Shown here: positions 22,240 to 32,800 of the stretch, one piece after another
Layout: each line of letters starts with the position of its first letter
How positions within the stretch are numbered: position 1 is the first letter of the stretch
Source: Sipunculus nudus
Lineage: Eukaryota; Annelida; Sipuncula; Golfingiida; Sipunculidae
NCBI GenBank assembly: GCA_026874595.1
Contig: CM049306.1
Span: 9,447,019-9,511,018, forward strand
Reading direction: 5' to 3'
Length of the DNA stretch: 64,000 nt
Made by a program: the position numbers and the translations under genes
The notes under the pieces: generated by a model
Told to the model about the DNA's origin: nothing
The model's input: the letters and a program-made list of their open reading frames with translations, nothing else
The model's database searches: none

Positions 22240-25235
22240 TGTCTCAGTCACTGAACCTCATTCTTGATTTATATATAGTTTGTTTTTGACTTCTGTTGTC
22301 TATGTGTTTTGACCTTGCATGGTGTCGTCAGTTTGTCCTGATTTTCATGTTATTTATGTGTTTGAACCTTCCTGTCGTCAGCTTGTCTTGATTAACTTGC
22401 TGTCTTTGGTTTTGAACATCCCTGTCATCAGGTTGTCATGATTTCGTCGTTGTCTATATGTGTCTGAACCTCCCTTTCGTCAGTTTGTCATGATTTCCAT
22501 ATGTTGTCTATATGCCTTTGAACCTCCCGGTCGCCAGTTTGTCTTGATCTCTCTGTCGTCAGTTTGTCCTGGTTTCCTTTTCTTTTATTCGTTTGAAACT
22601 CCCTTCGTCAGTTTGTATTGATTTCCATGTTATCTATGTGTTTGAACTTCTCCGTCGCTAGTTTGTCCTGTTCTCCCTATCGTCAGTTTGTCATGATATT
22701 CGGGTTGTTTATGTGTTTGAACCTCCCTGTCGTCATTTTGTCCTGGTTTCCGTGTTGTTTATGTGTTTGAACCTCCCTTCGTCAGTTTATCATGATATCC
22801 GTGTTGTTTATGTGTTTGAACCTCCCTTCGTCAATTTATCATGATATCCGTGTTGTTTATGTGTTTGAACCTCCCTTCGTCAGTTTATCATGATATCCGT
22901 GTTGTTTATGTGTTTGAACCTCCCTTCGTCAGTTTATCATGATATCCGTGTTGTTTTTGTGTTTGAACCTCCCTTCGTCAGTTTATCATGATATCCGTGT
23001 TGTTTATGTGTTTGAACCTCCCTTCGTCAGTTTATCATGATATCCGTGTTGTTTATGTGTTTGAACCTCCCATCGTCAGTTTATCATGATATCCGTGTTG
23101 TTTATGTGTTTGAACCTCCCTTTGTCAGTTTATCATGATATCCGCGTTGTTTATGTGTTTGAACCTCCCTTCGTCAGTTTATCATGATATCCGTGTTGTC
23201 TATGTGTTTGAACCTCCCTTCGTCAGTTTATCATGATACCCGTGTTGTTTATGTGTTTGAACCTCCCTTCGTCAGTTTATCATGATATCCGTGTTGTTTA
23301 TGTGTTTGAACCTCCCTTCGTCAGTTTATCATGATATCCGTGTTGTTTATGTGTTTGAACCTCCCTTCGTCAGTTTATCATGATATCCGTGTTGTTTATG
23401 TGTTTGAACCTCCCTTCGTCAGTTTATCATGATATCCGGGTTGTTTATGTGTTTGAACCTCCCTTCGTCAGTTTATCATGATATCCGGGTTGTTTATGTG
23501 TTTGAACCTCCCTTCGTCAGTTTATCATGATATCCGTGTTGTTTATGTGTTTGAACCTCCCTTTGTCAGTTTATCATGATATCCGTGTTGTTTATGTGTT
23601 TGAACCTCCCTTTGTCAGTTTATCATGATATCCGTGTTGTTTATGTGTTTGAACCTCCCTTTGTCAGTTTATCATGATATCCGTGTTGTTTATGTGTTTG
23701 AACCTCCCTTTGTCAGTTTATCATGATATCCGTGATGTTTATGTGTTTGAACCTCCCTTTGTCAGTTTATCATGATATCCGCGTTGTTTATGTGTTTGAA
23801 CCTCCCTTCGTCAGTTTTTCATGATATCCGTGTTGTTTATGTGTTTGAACCTCCCTTCGTCAGTTTTTCATGATATCCGTTTTGTTTATGTGTTTGAACC
23901 TCCCTTCGTCAGTTTATCATGATATCCGGGTTGTTTATGTGTTTGAACCTCCCTTCGTCAGTTTATCATGATATCCGTGTTGTTTATGTGTTTGAACCTC
24001 CCTTTGTCAGTTTATCATGATATCCGTGTTGTTTATGTGTTTGAACCTCCCTTTGTCAGTTTATCATGATATCCGTGTTGTTTATGTGTTTGAACCTCCC
24101 TTTGTCAGTTTATCATGATATCCGTGTTGTTTATGTGTTTGAACCTCCCTTTGTCAATTTATCATGATATCCGTGTTGTTTATGTGTTTGAACCTCCCTT
24201 CGTCAGTTTATCATGATATCCGTGTTGTTCATGTGTTTGAACCTCCCTTTGTCAGTTTATCATGATATCCGGGTTGTTTATGTGTTTGAACCTCCCTTCG
24301 TCAGTTTATCATGATATCCAGGTTGTTTATGTGTTTGAACCTCCCTTCGTCAGTTTATCATGATATCCAGGTTGTTTATGTGTTTGAACCTCCCTTTGTC
24401 AGTTTATCATGATATCCGTGTTGTTTATGTGTTTGAACCTCCCTTTGTCAGTTTATCATGATATCCGTGTTGTTTGTGTTTGAACCTGCCTTTGTCAGTT
24501 TATCATGATATCCGTGTTGTTTATGTGTTGAACCTCCCTTTGTCAGTTTATCATGATATCCGTGTTGTTTATGTGTTTGAACCTCCCATTCGTCAGTTTG
24601 TCCTGTTTTCCGTGTTACCTCAGTTTCTCCTGATCTCTTTGTTGTCTATGTGATTGAACCCCCTTGTCGTCAGTTTATCTTGATCTCCCTGACGTCATTT
24701 TGTCCTGGTTTCAGTTTTGTTTATGTGTTTGAACATCCCTGTTGTCAGTTTGTCCTTATTTCCTTGTTGTCTTTGTATTTTAACCTCACTGTGTCAGTTT
24801 GTCATGATATCCTTGTTTTCCTTACGTCAGTTTGTCATGATTTCCATATGTTGTCTATATGCCTTTGAACCTCCCGATCGCCAGTTTGTCTTGATCTCTC
24901 TGTCGTCAGTTTGTCCTGGTTCCCGTTTTATTTATTCGTTTTTAACTCCCTTTGTCAGCTTGTATTGATTTCCATATGTTGTCTATATGCGTTTGGACCT
25001 CCCTTTCGTCATGCAGTTTGTTCTGATTACCTTGTTGTCTATATGTATTTGAACCTCATCGTCGTCAGTTTGTCCTAATTTTCATGTTGTCTGTATGTTT
25101 GAACCTTCCTGTCGTCAGTTTGTCACGATTTCCGTGTTGTTTATGTTTTTAGAACCTCCCTTTTGTCAGTTTGTCATGATTTCGGTGCTCTCTATGTGTT
25201 TGAACCTCCCGGTCGTCTGTTTGTCTTGATCGTCG
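22240..25235. repeat. 49-bp satellite array, about 3 kb
   Basis: The unit is GTTTGAACCTCCCTTCGTCA followed by GTTTATCATGATATCCGTG and TTGTTTATGT. Units start exactly 49 bp apart (22,814, 22,863, 22,912 and so on). The core from about 22,690 to 24,590 holds nearly 39 very similar copies. Both flanks (22,240-22,690 and 24,590-25,235) hold diverged, irregular units, the usual pattern when unequal exchange homogenises the middle. Each unit contains the palindrome TATCATGATA overlapping GATATC. Variants (CTTCG/CTTTG, CCGTG/CCGGG/CCAGG) show an internal block duplication. There are no unique spacers, so it is not a CRISPR-like array. Confidence 0.97.
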
Positions 25236-25313
25236 TGGCCCGTCTGTTTCTGAGTTTTCTCCTAACACTTCTTTTAACACCGATGTGTTTTAATTTTGCT
25301 TTCTGTATATATA

Positions 25314-25348
<35 letters not shown>

Positions 25349-25987
25349 TCCTTGATGACGGGTGTTGGTCCAGACCTCTTTCTATATATAGGGCGTTCTC
25401 TGACCTTCGTCGTTGGTCAGCAAAGTAGATGTGTTATAGATATCTGCTACAAGGTTTCAGCATTAACCACTGGTGTCACAGGTAATAATTCATTGTTTGG
25501 TCCCTTAATCTCGCCGGCATTATAAGACCACTCGTGCTGGCGGTGATCGTGGTCCACTCAGCAGCCCATTAGTACAATCACACCACTCATAACGATCCAG
25601 ATAAGATGGAGATAGTCTGGACCTGCGCGATAAGGACGCGACAAGGACACTTTGCCTGTGCATACATACTTAATGGGTGGGCACTTTGGATTATGACAAG
25701 GTCGCAGGGTACATTTGTGTCAGGCGTCTGCGCAGCACGTCGGTCACAATGCCAGCACGCGAGGTGCGAGTCGATAACGGCTTACTATACCGTGGTCTTT
25801 GTTAAGGGTACAATAGCATTGATATGGGTCTTGGTAGGAGGTGTAACCCCATCGATTATCGACCTCTATACCTGAGGCCAGTCGAGGGTCAAACACTATG
25901 CGGCTTACCATTAACGCCATGTCTGTAATCAGCCAGCACCCAGTCAGCACTGCGGGTACAGCACTTAAGTCAGCAAAGTGAGACTAG
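25236..25987. other. Non-coding DNA
   Basis: Contains a (TA)n run at 25,305-25,346 and otherwise unique sequence. A plus-strand frame of 89 codons (25,606-25,875) has no recognisable domain. Confidence 0.5.
25305..25346. repeat. (TA)n microsatellite
   Basis: A TA run of about 42 bases with one TTT interruption. Confidence 0.95.
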
Positions 25988-25993
25988 TATATA

Positions 25994-26231
25994 TGTTGGA
26001 GCCCGTTTGCGGATCTGGCCCATCTGCCGATGGGCTTGGCCCATATGTGGATCCGTTATTGGGCTGCCCATCTGCAGATGGGCAGCCCAATAACGGATTT
26101 GATACCATGCACTTTCTGGCCCGTCTGCAGATGGGCTTGGCCCAATAACCAATTTTAGTTTTTGTTAGTAATACGTTATTATTTTATTATCTTGATGACT
26201 TTTGTACTCAGACAAATATTTCTCAGAACTT
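25994..26231 (+). repeat. Left terminal inverted repeat
   Basis: Built of several inverted copies of GCCCATCTGC/GCAGATGGGC. At its centre is a perfect 48-bp palindrome (26,051-26,098) with axis CTG/CAG, reading ATCCGTTATTGGGC outward on the left and GCCCAATAACGGAT on the right. Confidence 0.9.
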
Positions 26232-27865
26232 AAATGTGCATGTTAATTGAAACATAAATCACTATCACAGCCTTACATCAATAATTTTATCATCAAAATT
26301 ACATAGATGTGCATAGAAAACTTCATCGATGTGCATGCAGTGTTACAATACCCTAAGTTTTAACACACAATTCTTAATTAGTCTACATTGCATTCGTGTG
26401 GTGTTAAGAGTCCAATGAGGTTCACTTTTTACCAAAGAGTAATTACAGCTGTTGCGAAAAAATCTCATTTACATTACCACATAGATGTGACTTCCACGGT
26501 ACATACAATTTACTAAAGAGAAATTATGTGGAACAATTCAGTTTCTCATATTCATTTTTAATATCCACATATGTATCGAGGTTATCACATACATTTTGAC
26601 AATAGAATAGTGTAATATATGTAGCAAACACTCTCTCATCAGTTATTTGATCTCAGAGTCAATCACAATCATGCACTTTCACCACAATAACACATCTTGT
26701 TACAGTTTCTTTTGGAGAAGTGTCTTATTGATAAGCTCTGTACTTAGCATTCGTACAGAATTGTTGGCGTCCTGGTGATGAGAGCAGCAGGGAAGTCGGA
26801 CAGTACTCCTTTTTTCAGGTTATCTCAGAGATGATGCCGAGGTTAAATGTAGTTTTGGCTGCAGGGGTCATTGCCGAGAGTAGTGTCTTTGCAAAGGCCA
26901 GGGCAAAAACGCCACAAAATAAATTTAAACAAAACGATAGGGTTATGTTTTACATATCTTTCACAGTTACACAGTAAAGTTTATTTTATTTTTAATATAT
27001 AACAATTTATTAGATACAACCGATAAATAAATAGATCTCTGAAACAAGCAATCATCACGATGTTTAATATATAAATATTTATTAAAATAAATAAATATTT
27101 TAATATATACAATATAAATATAAATATAAAATTTAAATGGTGACAAGACTCCTTATAAACCATTTTGGATAAATATAATTATACTTTATACTAAGAAGAT
27201 AAATAATGAAGAGATAAAATATATACGATAAAACTAGTATTCGTAGTTAATACTTGCATATTAATATAATTTCGGTCTGTGTGGGATCTGTTATCGAATA
27301 AAATTTTAGCTCAGCTTACTAGGAACTATTCTAAACTTATTTATAGACCCTGTTTGGATTCGGGACAATAATCATATATTTAGAATAAATCTATATTATA
27401 TAAATTGAATAAATTATGATAATACGGTGGTTTAAATGGCACACTTTTTTTATAGGGTTGTACCTTTTTGTCTAAAAGGCCATATACTATTTCATGTCAT
27501 ATAACCTAGTGTACTTTCATTTGTACGTATATAGAGGCGGTAGCGGAGGCATGTGCTCTGTGAGTGCTTTCTAGTTAATTGGTTGTCACTAACACTATAA
27601 TAACACTTAATGTTAAACGCATTTAGGTATGACCAATTCACCAGCTTAATATCGGATACACCTTACATGATAAAAGTAGCACTAACATGGGCAAAGGTCT
27701 TTCGATATCCTGCATGGTCCACCTCCCTCTCGTGGATGTTCTTGGCCACGTAAAACAGACTTTCAAAAAGGACTACCCGTAAACACTTGCTGACCTCTTC
27801 TCCGAGCTTAGCTTTAGAGGGAATAACAAGTATGTTGGACACCCCAAGAGCAGGCAAATCCATAC
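26232..27865. other. Interior of the TIR element
   Basis: AT-rich, with a slightly GC-richer patch at 26,740-26,910 that could be an exon remnant but has stops in all frames I tried. A minus-strand frame of 90 codons (27,663-27,935) overlaps the right repeat; it has ordinary composition, and I do not recognise it. Confidence 0.4.
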
Positions 27866-28102
27866 AAGTTCTGAGAAATGTTTGTCTGAGTACAAAAGTC
27901 ATCAAGATAATAAAAAAATAACGTAAAACTAACAAAAACTAAAATCGGTTATTGGGCCAAGCCCATCTGCAGACGGGCCAGAAAGTGCATGGTATCAATC
28001 CGCTATTGGGCGGCCCATCTGCAGATGGGCAGCCCAATAACGGATCCTCATATGGGCCAAGCCCATCGGCAGATGAGCCAGATCCGCAGACGGGCTCCAA
28101 CA
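27866..28102 (-). repeat. Right terminal inverted repeat
   Basis: Inverted partner of 25,994-26,231. Its version of the central palindrome (about 27,999-28,046) carries two mismatches (CGCTATT and GGGCGG), so the two ends have diverged since insertion. Confidence 0.9.
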
Positions 28103-28109
28103 TATATAC

Positions 28110-28480
28110 AAAGTTATATCAGTTATTACACTTATTAACATTTCTCTCTGCATGGGTCAAGATACTTTTGCTCTACGCGAGGTTTCCGTCCTCGCTGAGC
28201 TCACCTTAGGACATATATATTTACAGTAGGAATAACATTGTTAATGGTCCGCACTTTCTATCATGTAAGTCAAAGTTTTTAAAACAGCCAGAATTTCAGG
28301 ATTTCCGATATGAAAGAGCTCCTGCATGCTATCTTATTTGGCGGAGTTTCAAACGCAATTTTGAAGAAAGATCAAGATAAATTAAGACAAAAAAAAGAGC
28401 AGAAAACAGGAAAATAAGAAGAAAGATATAAATATAAATATCACACATTATGTTTGGGTGTAACATCACCTGTGACCAAT
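28110..28480. other. Non-coding DNA
   Basis: No gene or repeat recognised. Confidence 0.5.
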
Positions 28481-28800
28481 AAGTTTAGCGGAAGAACTAA
28501 ATTAAGCACACAATCTTATAAGCCCAAACTGGCGCCGTAAATATTGCGGGAGTAGGGTTAATTGTGACAATGATATTAAATTATTCACGTGGGCCCGGTG
28601 GAACGGCTCTCAGGTAGCGAGGGAATTAATCTCTCCTGAATTAATGAAGCAACAGCTGTATGAGAACGGGCTGCCCGGCACCTTATGGTAATCATCAAAG
28701 ACCAGTTGTACATGCGGACTTTCTGCCATGCATGCGGCGTGAGTCATTCATTTTCCAGAGCTTAATTCATAGATGAATCGTCTTCTGGTATATGGCAATC
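28481..28800. other. Candidate conserved non-coding element
   Basis: Unique, GC-balanced sequence with two AATTAAT cores 12 bp apart (GGGAATTAATCTCTCC and CTGAATTAATGAAG), an adjacent CAGCTG E-box, and no open frame of note. The dense transcription-factor-like wording contrasts with the AT-rich flanks. Inference only. Confidence 0.3.
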
Positions 28801-28960
28801 CATTTCAAGTCTTCTATATTTTCGCTGGTTCTTTCATCCTCGTTTTGTATTTTATATCATGTATGAATGAGAAGTGACAAACACAATATTAGAGCACAAT
28901 GAGGGAGCGCATGCCTCCACCAACGATGAAAACAACTCTTCTATAGAAAACAATTATATC

Positions 28961-29012
<52 letters not shown>

Positions 29013-29848
29013 ATATAACCCTAATTCGTTGATATCTTTCATCGAGCCTACAATATCTTAACCTGATGCTGGTTATATATGCATACAAATATACAACAAA
29101 ATTCTGGACCGACCGAGACAGTTTAAAGTGCTTATTACATGAGTTAGAGCATCAGTTCCTAACATCTTTCCAAAACACTTTAAACATATTATATCTTAAT
29201 GTCTCGGTTATGAAGTGATCTAGACATTAAAAGTTCAAGTAAAGTAAAATATAATACAAATTAAATATAGATAATTCATGGTCGGAACATGGATGACTAG
29301 CTCTCTCACACACGCACACCACGCTAACACACACAAACACAAGCATACGTCGCGTGGTTTCGCTTAAATTATTGTCTCAATCTCCTGCTGGAGTGACATG
29401 GTTCTCTGCCATCAGACGTGACCAGGGCTCAGGGACAGGCAGGTAAACTTTGTCTCGGGAGCCTGAGACGGAAGTAATGAATGAGCGTGTTATAGGTCCC
29501 TGGAGTGTCTTACGGAAACTACAATCACAGGGTAATCTCCCAGTATATATACCCGCGAGTAACTCGTGGCAACGCAAATAGCGGTGACGTCATAAAGAGT
29601 CCATATACACGGAATGATTAACGGCACTAACACACAATCACGCCGTCTCCCTCCTCACTCTCTCTGATAGAAAGCAGGACTATTTTCATAGTGACATAAG
29701 GACGTACACCTAATTTAAATACATGTATTTGTATATACTAGCACGTATTACATTAAGTCAGAGAGCTGCAATGGGAATACATAATACATATTTAGTTATT
29801 TAGGTATATAAAAATATAAATGCAGATAAGTGTAAAGTTTAAGGCCAT
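28801..29848. other. Non-coding DNA
   Basis: Contains a (TA)n run at 28,965-29,008 and a short CA-rich tract near 29,305-29,345. No gene is recognised. Confidence 0.5.
28965..29008. repeat. (TA)n microsatellite
   Basis: A perfect TA run of about 44 bases. Confidence 0.95.
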
Positions 29849-32800
29849 GGTTGGCGTAGTGTTTCCTTTATATATGTCAGGTCAGGGTTGGAGCAAATGG
29901 TGTTATACCTTTCAATTACCAAGTAATGACTGGCGGGGTGTTATAGTGTTAGGCTATGCTTGGATATGTGTTACCTGTATGATGTCAGGTTAGGGTTGGC
30001 GTGGTGTTTCCCATATAGTGTCAAGTTAGGGTTAGCCTGATGTTACCTTTACAGTTTCAGGTTAGGGTTGGCGTGGTGTTATGTTTATGGTGTCAGATTA
30101 GGGTTGGCGTGGTGTTATGTTTATGGTGTCAGATTAGGGTTGGCGTGGCATTATCTTTATAGTTTCAGGTTAGGGTTGGCGTGGTGTTATGTTTACGGTG
30201 TCAGATTAGGGTTGGCGTGGTGTTATCTCTGTAGTGTCATATATAGTGTCAGTTTAGGGTTGATGTGGTCTTACCTTTATAGTGTCAGGTTAGGATTGGG
30301 GTGGTGTTACATTTAAAGTGTCAGTTTAGGGTTGATGCGGTGTTACCTTTATAGTGTCAGTCGGGTTGACGTGATGTAACCTTTATAGTTTCAGGTTATG
30401 GTTGGTGTGGTGTTATCTTCATAGTGTCAGTATAGGGTTGGCGTGGTGTTATCTTTATGGTATGAGATTAGGGTTAGAGTGGTGTTACCTTTATAGTGTC
30501 AGGTAAGGGTTTGCGTGGTGTTACCTTTATAGTGTCAGGCTAGGGTTGACGTGATGTAACCTTTATAGTGTCAGGTTAGGGTTGGAGTGGTGTAACCTTT
30601 CTAACTTCAGGTTAGAGTTACAGTGGTGTAACTTATATACTTTCAGGTTAGGGTTGGCGTAATGTTACCTTTATAGTGTTTCGTGTTTCAGGTAAGGTGT
30701 GGCTAGATTGTGACAGATTATGCTAAGCGTGGTATTACCTTTATTGTGTCAGGGTGGTGTTACCTTTACAGTCTCAGGTTACTGTTGGCGTGGTGTTACC
30801 TGTATAACTGCAGGTTAGAGTTACAGTGGTGTAACTTATATAGTGTCAGGTTAGGGTTGGCGTGGTGTTACCTTTATAGTGTCAGGTAAGGTTGACGCGG
30901 TGTAACCTTTATAGTTTCTGGATAGGGTTCGCGAAGTGCTATCTTTATGGTGTCAGATTAGGGTTGGCGTGACGTTCCCTTTATTGTGTCAGGTTAGGGT
31001 TGGCATGTGTTACCTTTGTAGTGTCCGGTTAAGGTTGGCGCAGTGTTTCCTTTATAGTTTCAGGTTATGGTTGGTGTGGTGTTATCTTCATAGTGTCAGG
31101 TTAAGGTTGGCGTGGTGTTATCTTTATGGTTTGAGATTTGGGTTAGAGTGGTGTTACCTTTATAGTGTCAGGTAAGGGTTTGCGTGGTGTTGCCTTTATA
31201 GTGTCAGGCTAGGGTTGACGTGATGTAACCTTTATAGTGTCAGGTAAGGGTTTGCGTGGTCTTGCCTTTATAGTGTCAGGCTAGGGTTACAGTGGCATAA
31301 CTTATATAGTGTCAGGTTAGGGTTGGCGTAATGTTCCCTTTATAGTGTTTCATGTTTCAGGTAAAGTTTTGCGTGATTGTGACAGATTATGCTAAGCGTG
31401 GTATTACCTTTATAGTGTCAGGTTAGGGTTGGCGTGGTGTTATCTTTATAGTCACAGATAAGGGTTAGAGTGGTGTTACCCTTATAGTGTTAAGTAAGGT
31501 AAGAGTGGTGTTACTTTTATGGTTTCAGGTAAGATTTGGCGTGATGTTATCATTATAGTTTCAGGTTAGGATAAGCGTGGTGTTATCTTTATAGTGTCTG
31601 GTTAGAGTTGGCGTGGTGATATCTTTATAGTGTCTGGTTAGAGTTTGCGTGGTGTTATCTTTATAGTGTCTGGTTAGAGTTGGCGTGGTGATATTTTTAT
31701 AGTGTCTGGTTAGAGTTGGCGTGGTGATATCTTTATAGTGTCAGGTTAGAGATGGCGTGGTGATATCTTTATAGTGTGAGGTTAGAGTTGGCGTGGTGAT
31801 ATTTTTATAGTGTCTGGTTAGAGTTGGTGTGATGATATCTTTATAGTGTCAGGTTAGAGATGGCGTGGTGATATCTTTATAGTGTGAGGTTAGAGTTGGC
31901 GTGGTGTTATCTTTATAGTGTCAGGTTAGAGTTGGTGTGATGATATCTTTATAGTGTCAGGTTAGAGTTGGTGTGATGATATCTTTATAGTGTCAGGTTA
32001 GGGTTGGCGTGGTGTTATCTTTAAAGTGTCAGGTTAGAGTTGGTGTGATGATATCTTTATAGTGTCAGGTTAGAGTTGGCTTGGTGATATCTTTATAGTG
32101 TCAGGTCAGAGGTGGCGAGGTGATATCTTTATAGTGTGAGGTTAGGGTTGGTGTGGTGTTATCTTTATAGTGTCAGGTCAGAGGTGGCGAGGTGATATCT
32201 TTATAGTGTGAGGTTAGAGTTGGCGTGGTGTTATCTTTATAGTGTCAGGTTAGGGTTGGCATGGTGTTACCTTTATAGTGTCAGACTTGGCTTGGCGTGG
32301 TGTAACCTTTATAGTGTCAGGTTAGGGATGGAGTGTTGTTCCTTTAAAATTTCAGGTTAGGATTGGAGTGGTATTAACTTTCTGTTTTCAGGTAAGGTTT
32401 TGCGTGTTGTTGTCTTTATCGTTTCAGATCAGGCTTAGCGTGACGTTCCCTTTATTAGGTCTGGTTAGGGTTGGAGCAGTGTTTCCTTTATAGTTTCAGG
32501 TTATGGTTGGCGTGGTGTTATCTTTATAATGTCAGGTTAGGGTTGGCGTGGTGTTAGCTTTAAAGTGTTAGGTTAAGGTTAGAGTGGTGTTACCTTTATA
32601 GTGTCAGGTTAGGGTTAGAGTGTTATCTTTATAGTGTCAGGTAAGGGTTTGCGTGGTGTTGCCTTTATAGTGTCAGGCTAGGGTTGACGTGATGTAACCT
32701 TTATAGTGTCAGGTAAGGGTTTGCGTGGTGTTGCCTTTATAGTGTCAGGCTAGGGTTACAGTGGCATAACTTATATAGTGTCAGGTTAGGGTTGGCGTAA

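Larger units (their letters stand above)
25994..28102. mobile_element. DNA transposon with about 238-bp palindrome-rich terminal inverted repeats
   Basis: The sequence from TGTTGGAGCCCG (25,994) to about 26,231 recurs in inverted orientation from about 27,866 to 28,102 (ending CGGGCTCCAACA), with roughly nine in ten bases identical by eye. TATATA adjoins both ends (25,988-25,993 and 28,103-28,108), either as a target duplication or as an extension of the inverted repeat; because it is palindromic, the two cannot be told apart. The inner 1.6 kb is AT-rich with no recognisable transposase. The superfamily is undetermined; a non-autonomous long-TIR or foldback element is likely. Confidence 0.85.

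Noticed and set aside
22240-25235. CRISPR-like regular array
   Set aside because: Units are directly adjacent with no unique spacers, and the context is eukaryotic; it is a satellite.
30068-31175. Open frames with a 12-residue GLAWCYVYGVRL-type repeat
   Set aside because: The frame is set by the 36-bp satellite unit and is broken by indels; it is not a protein repeat.
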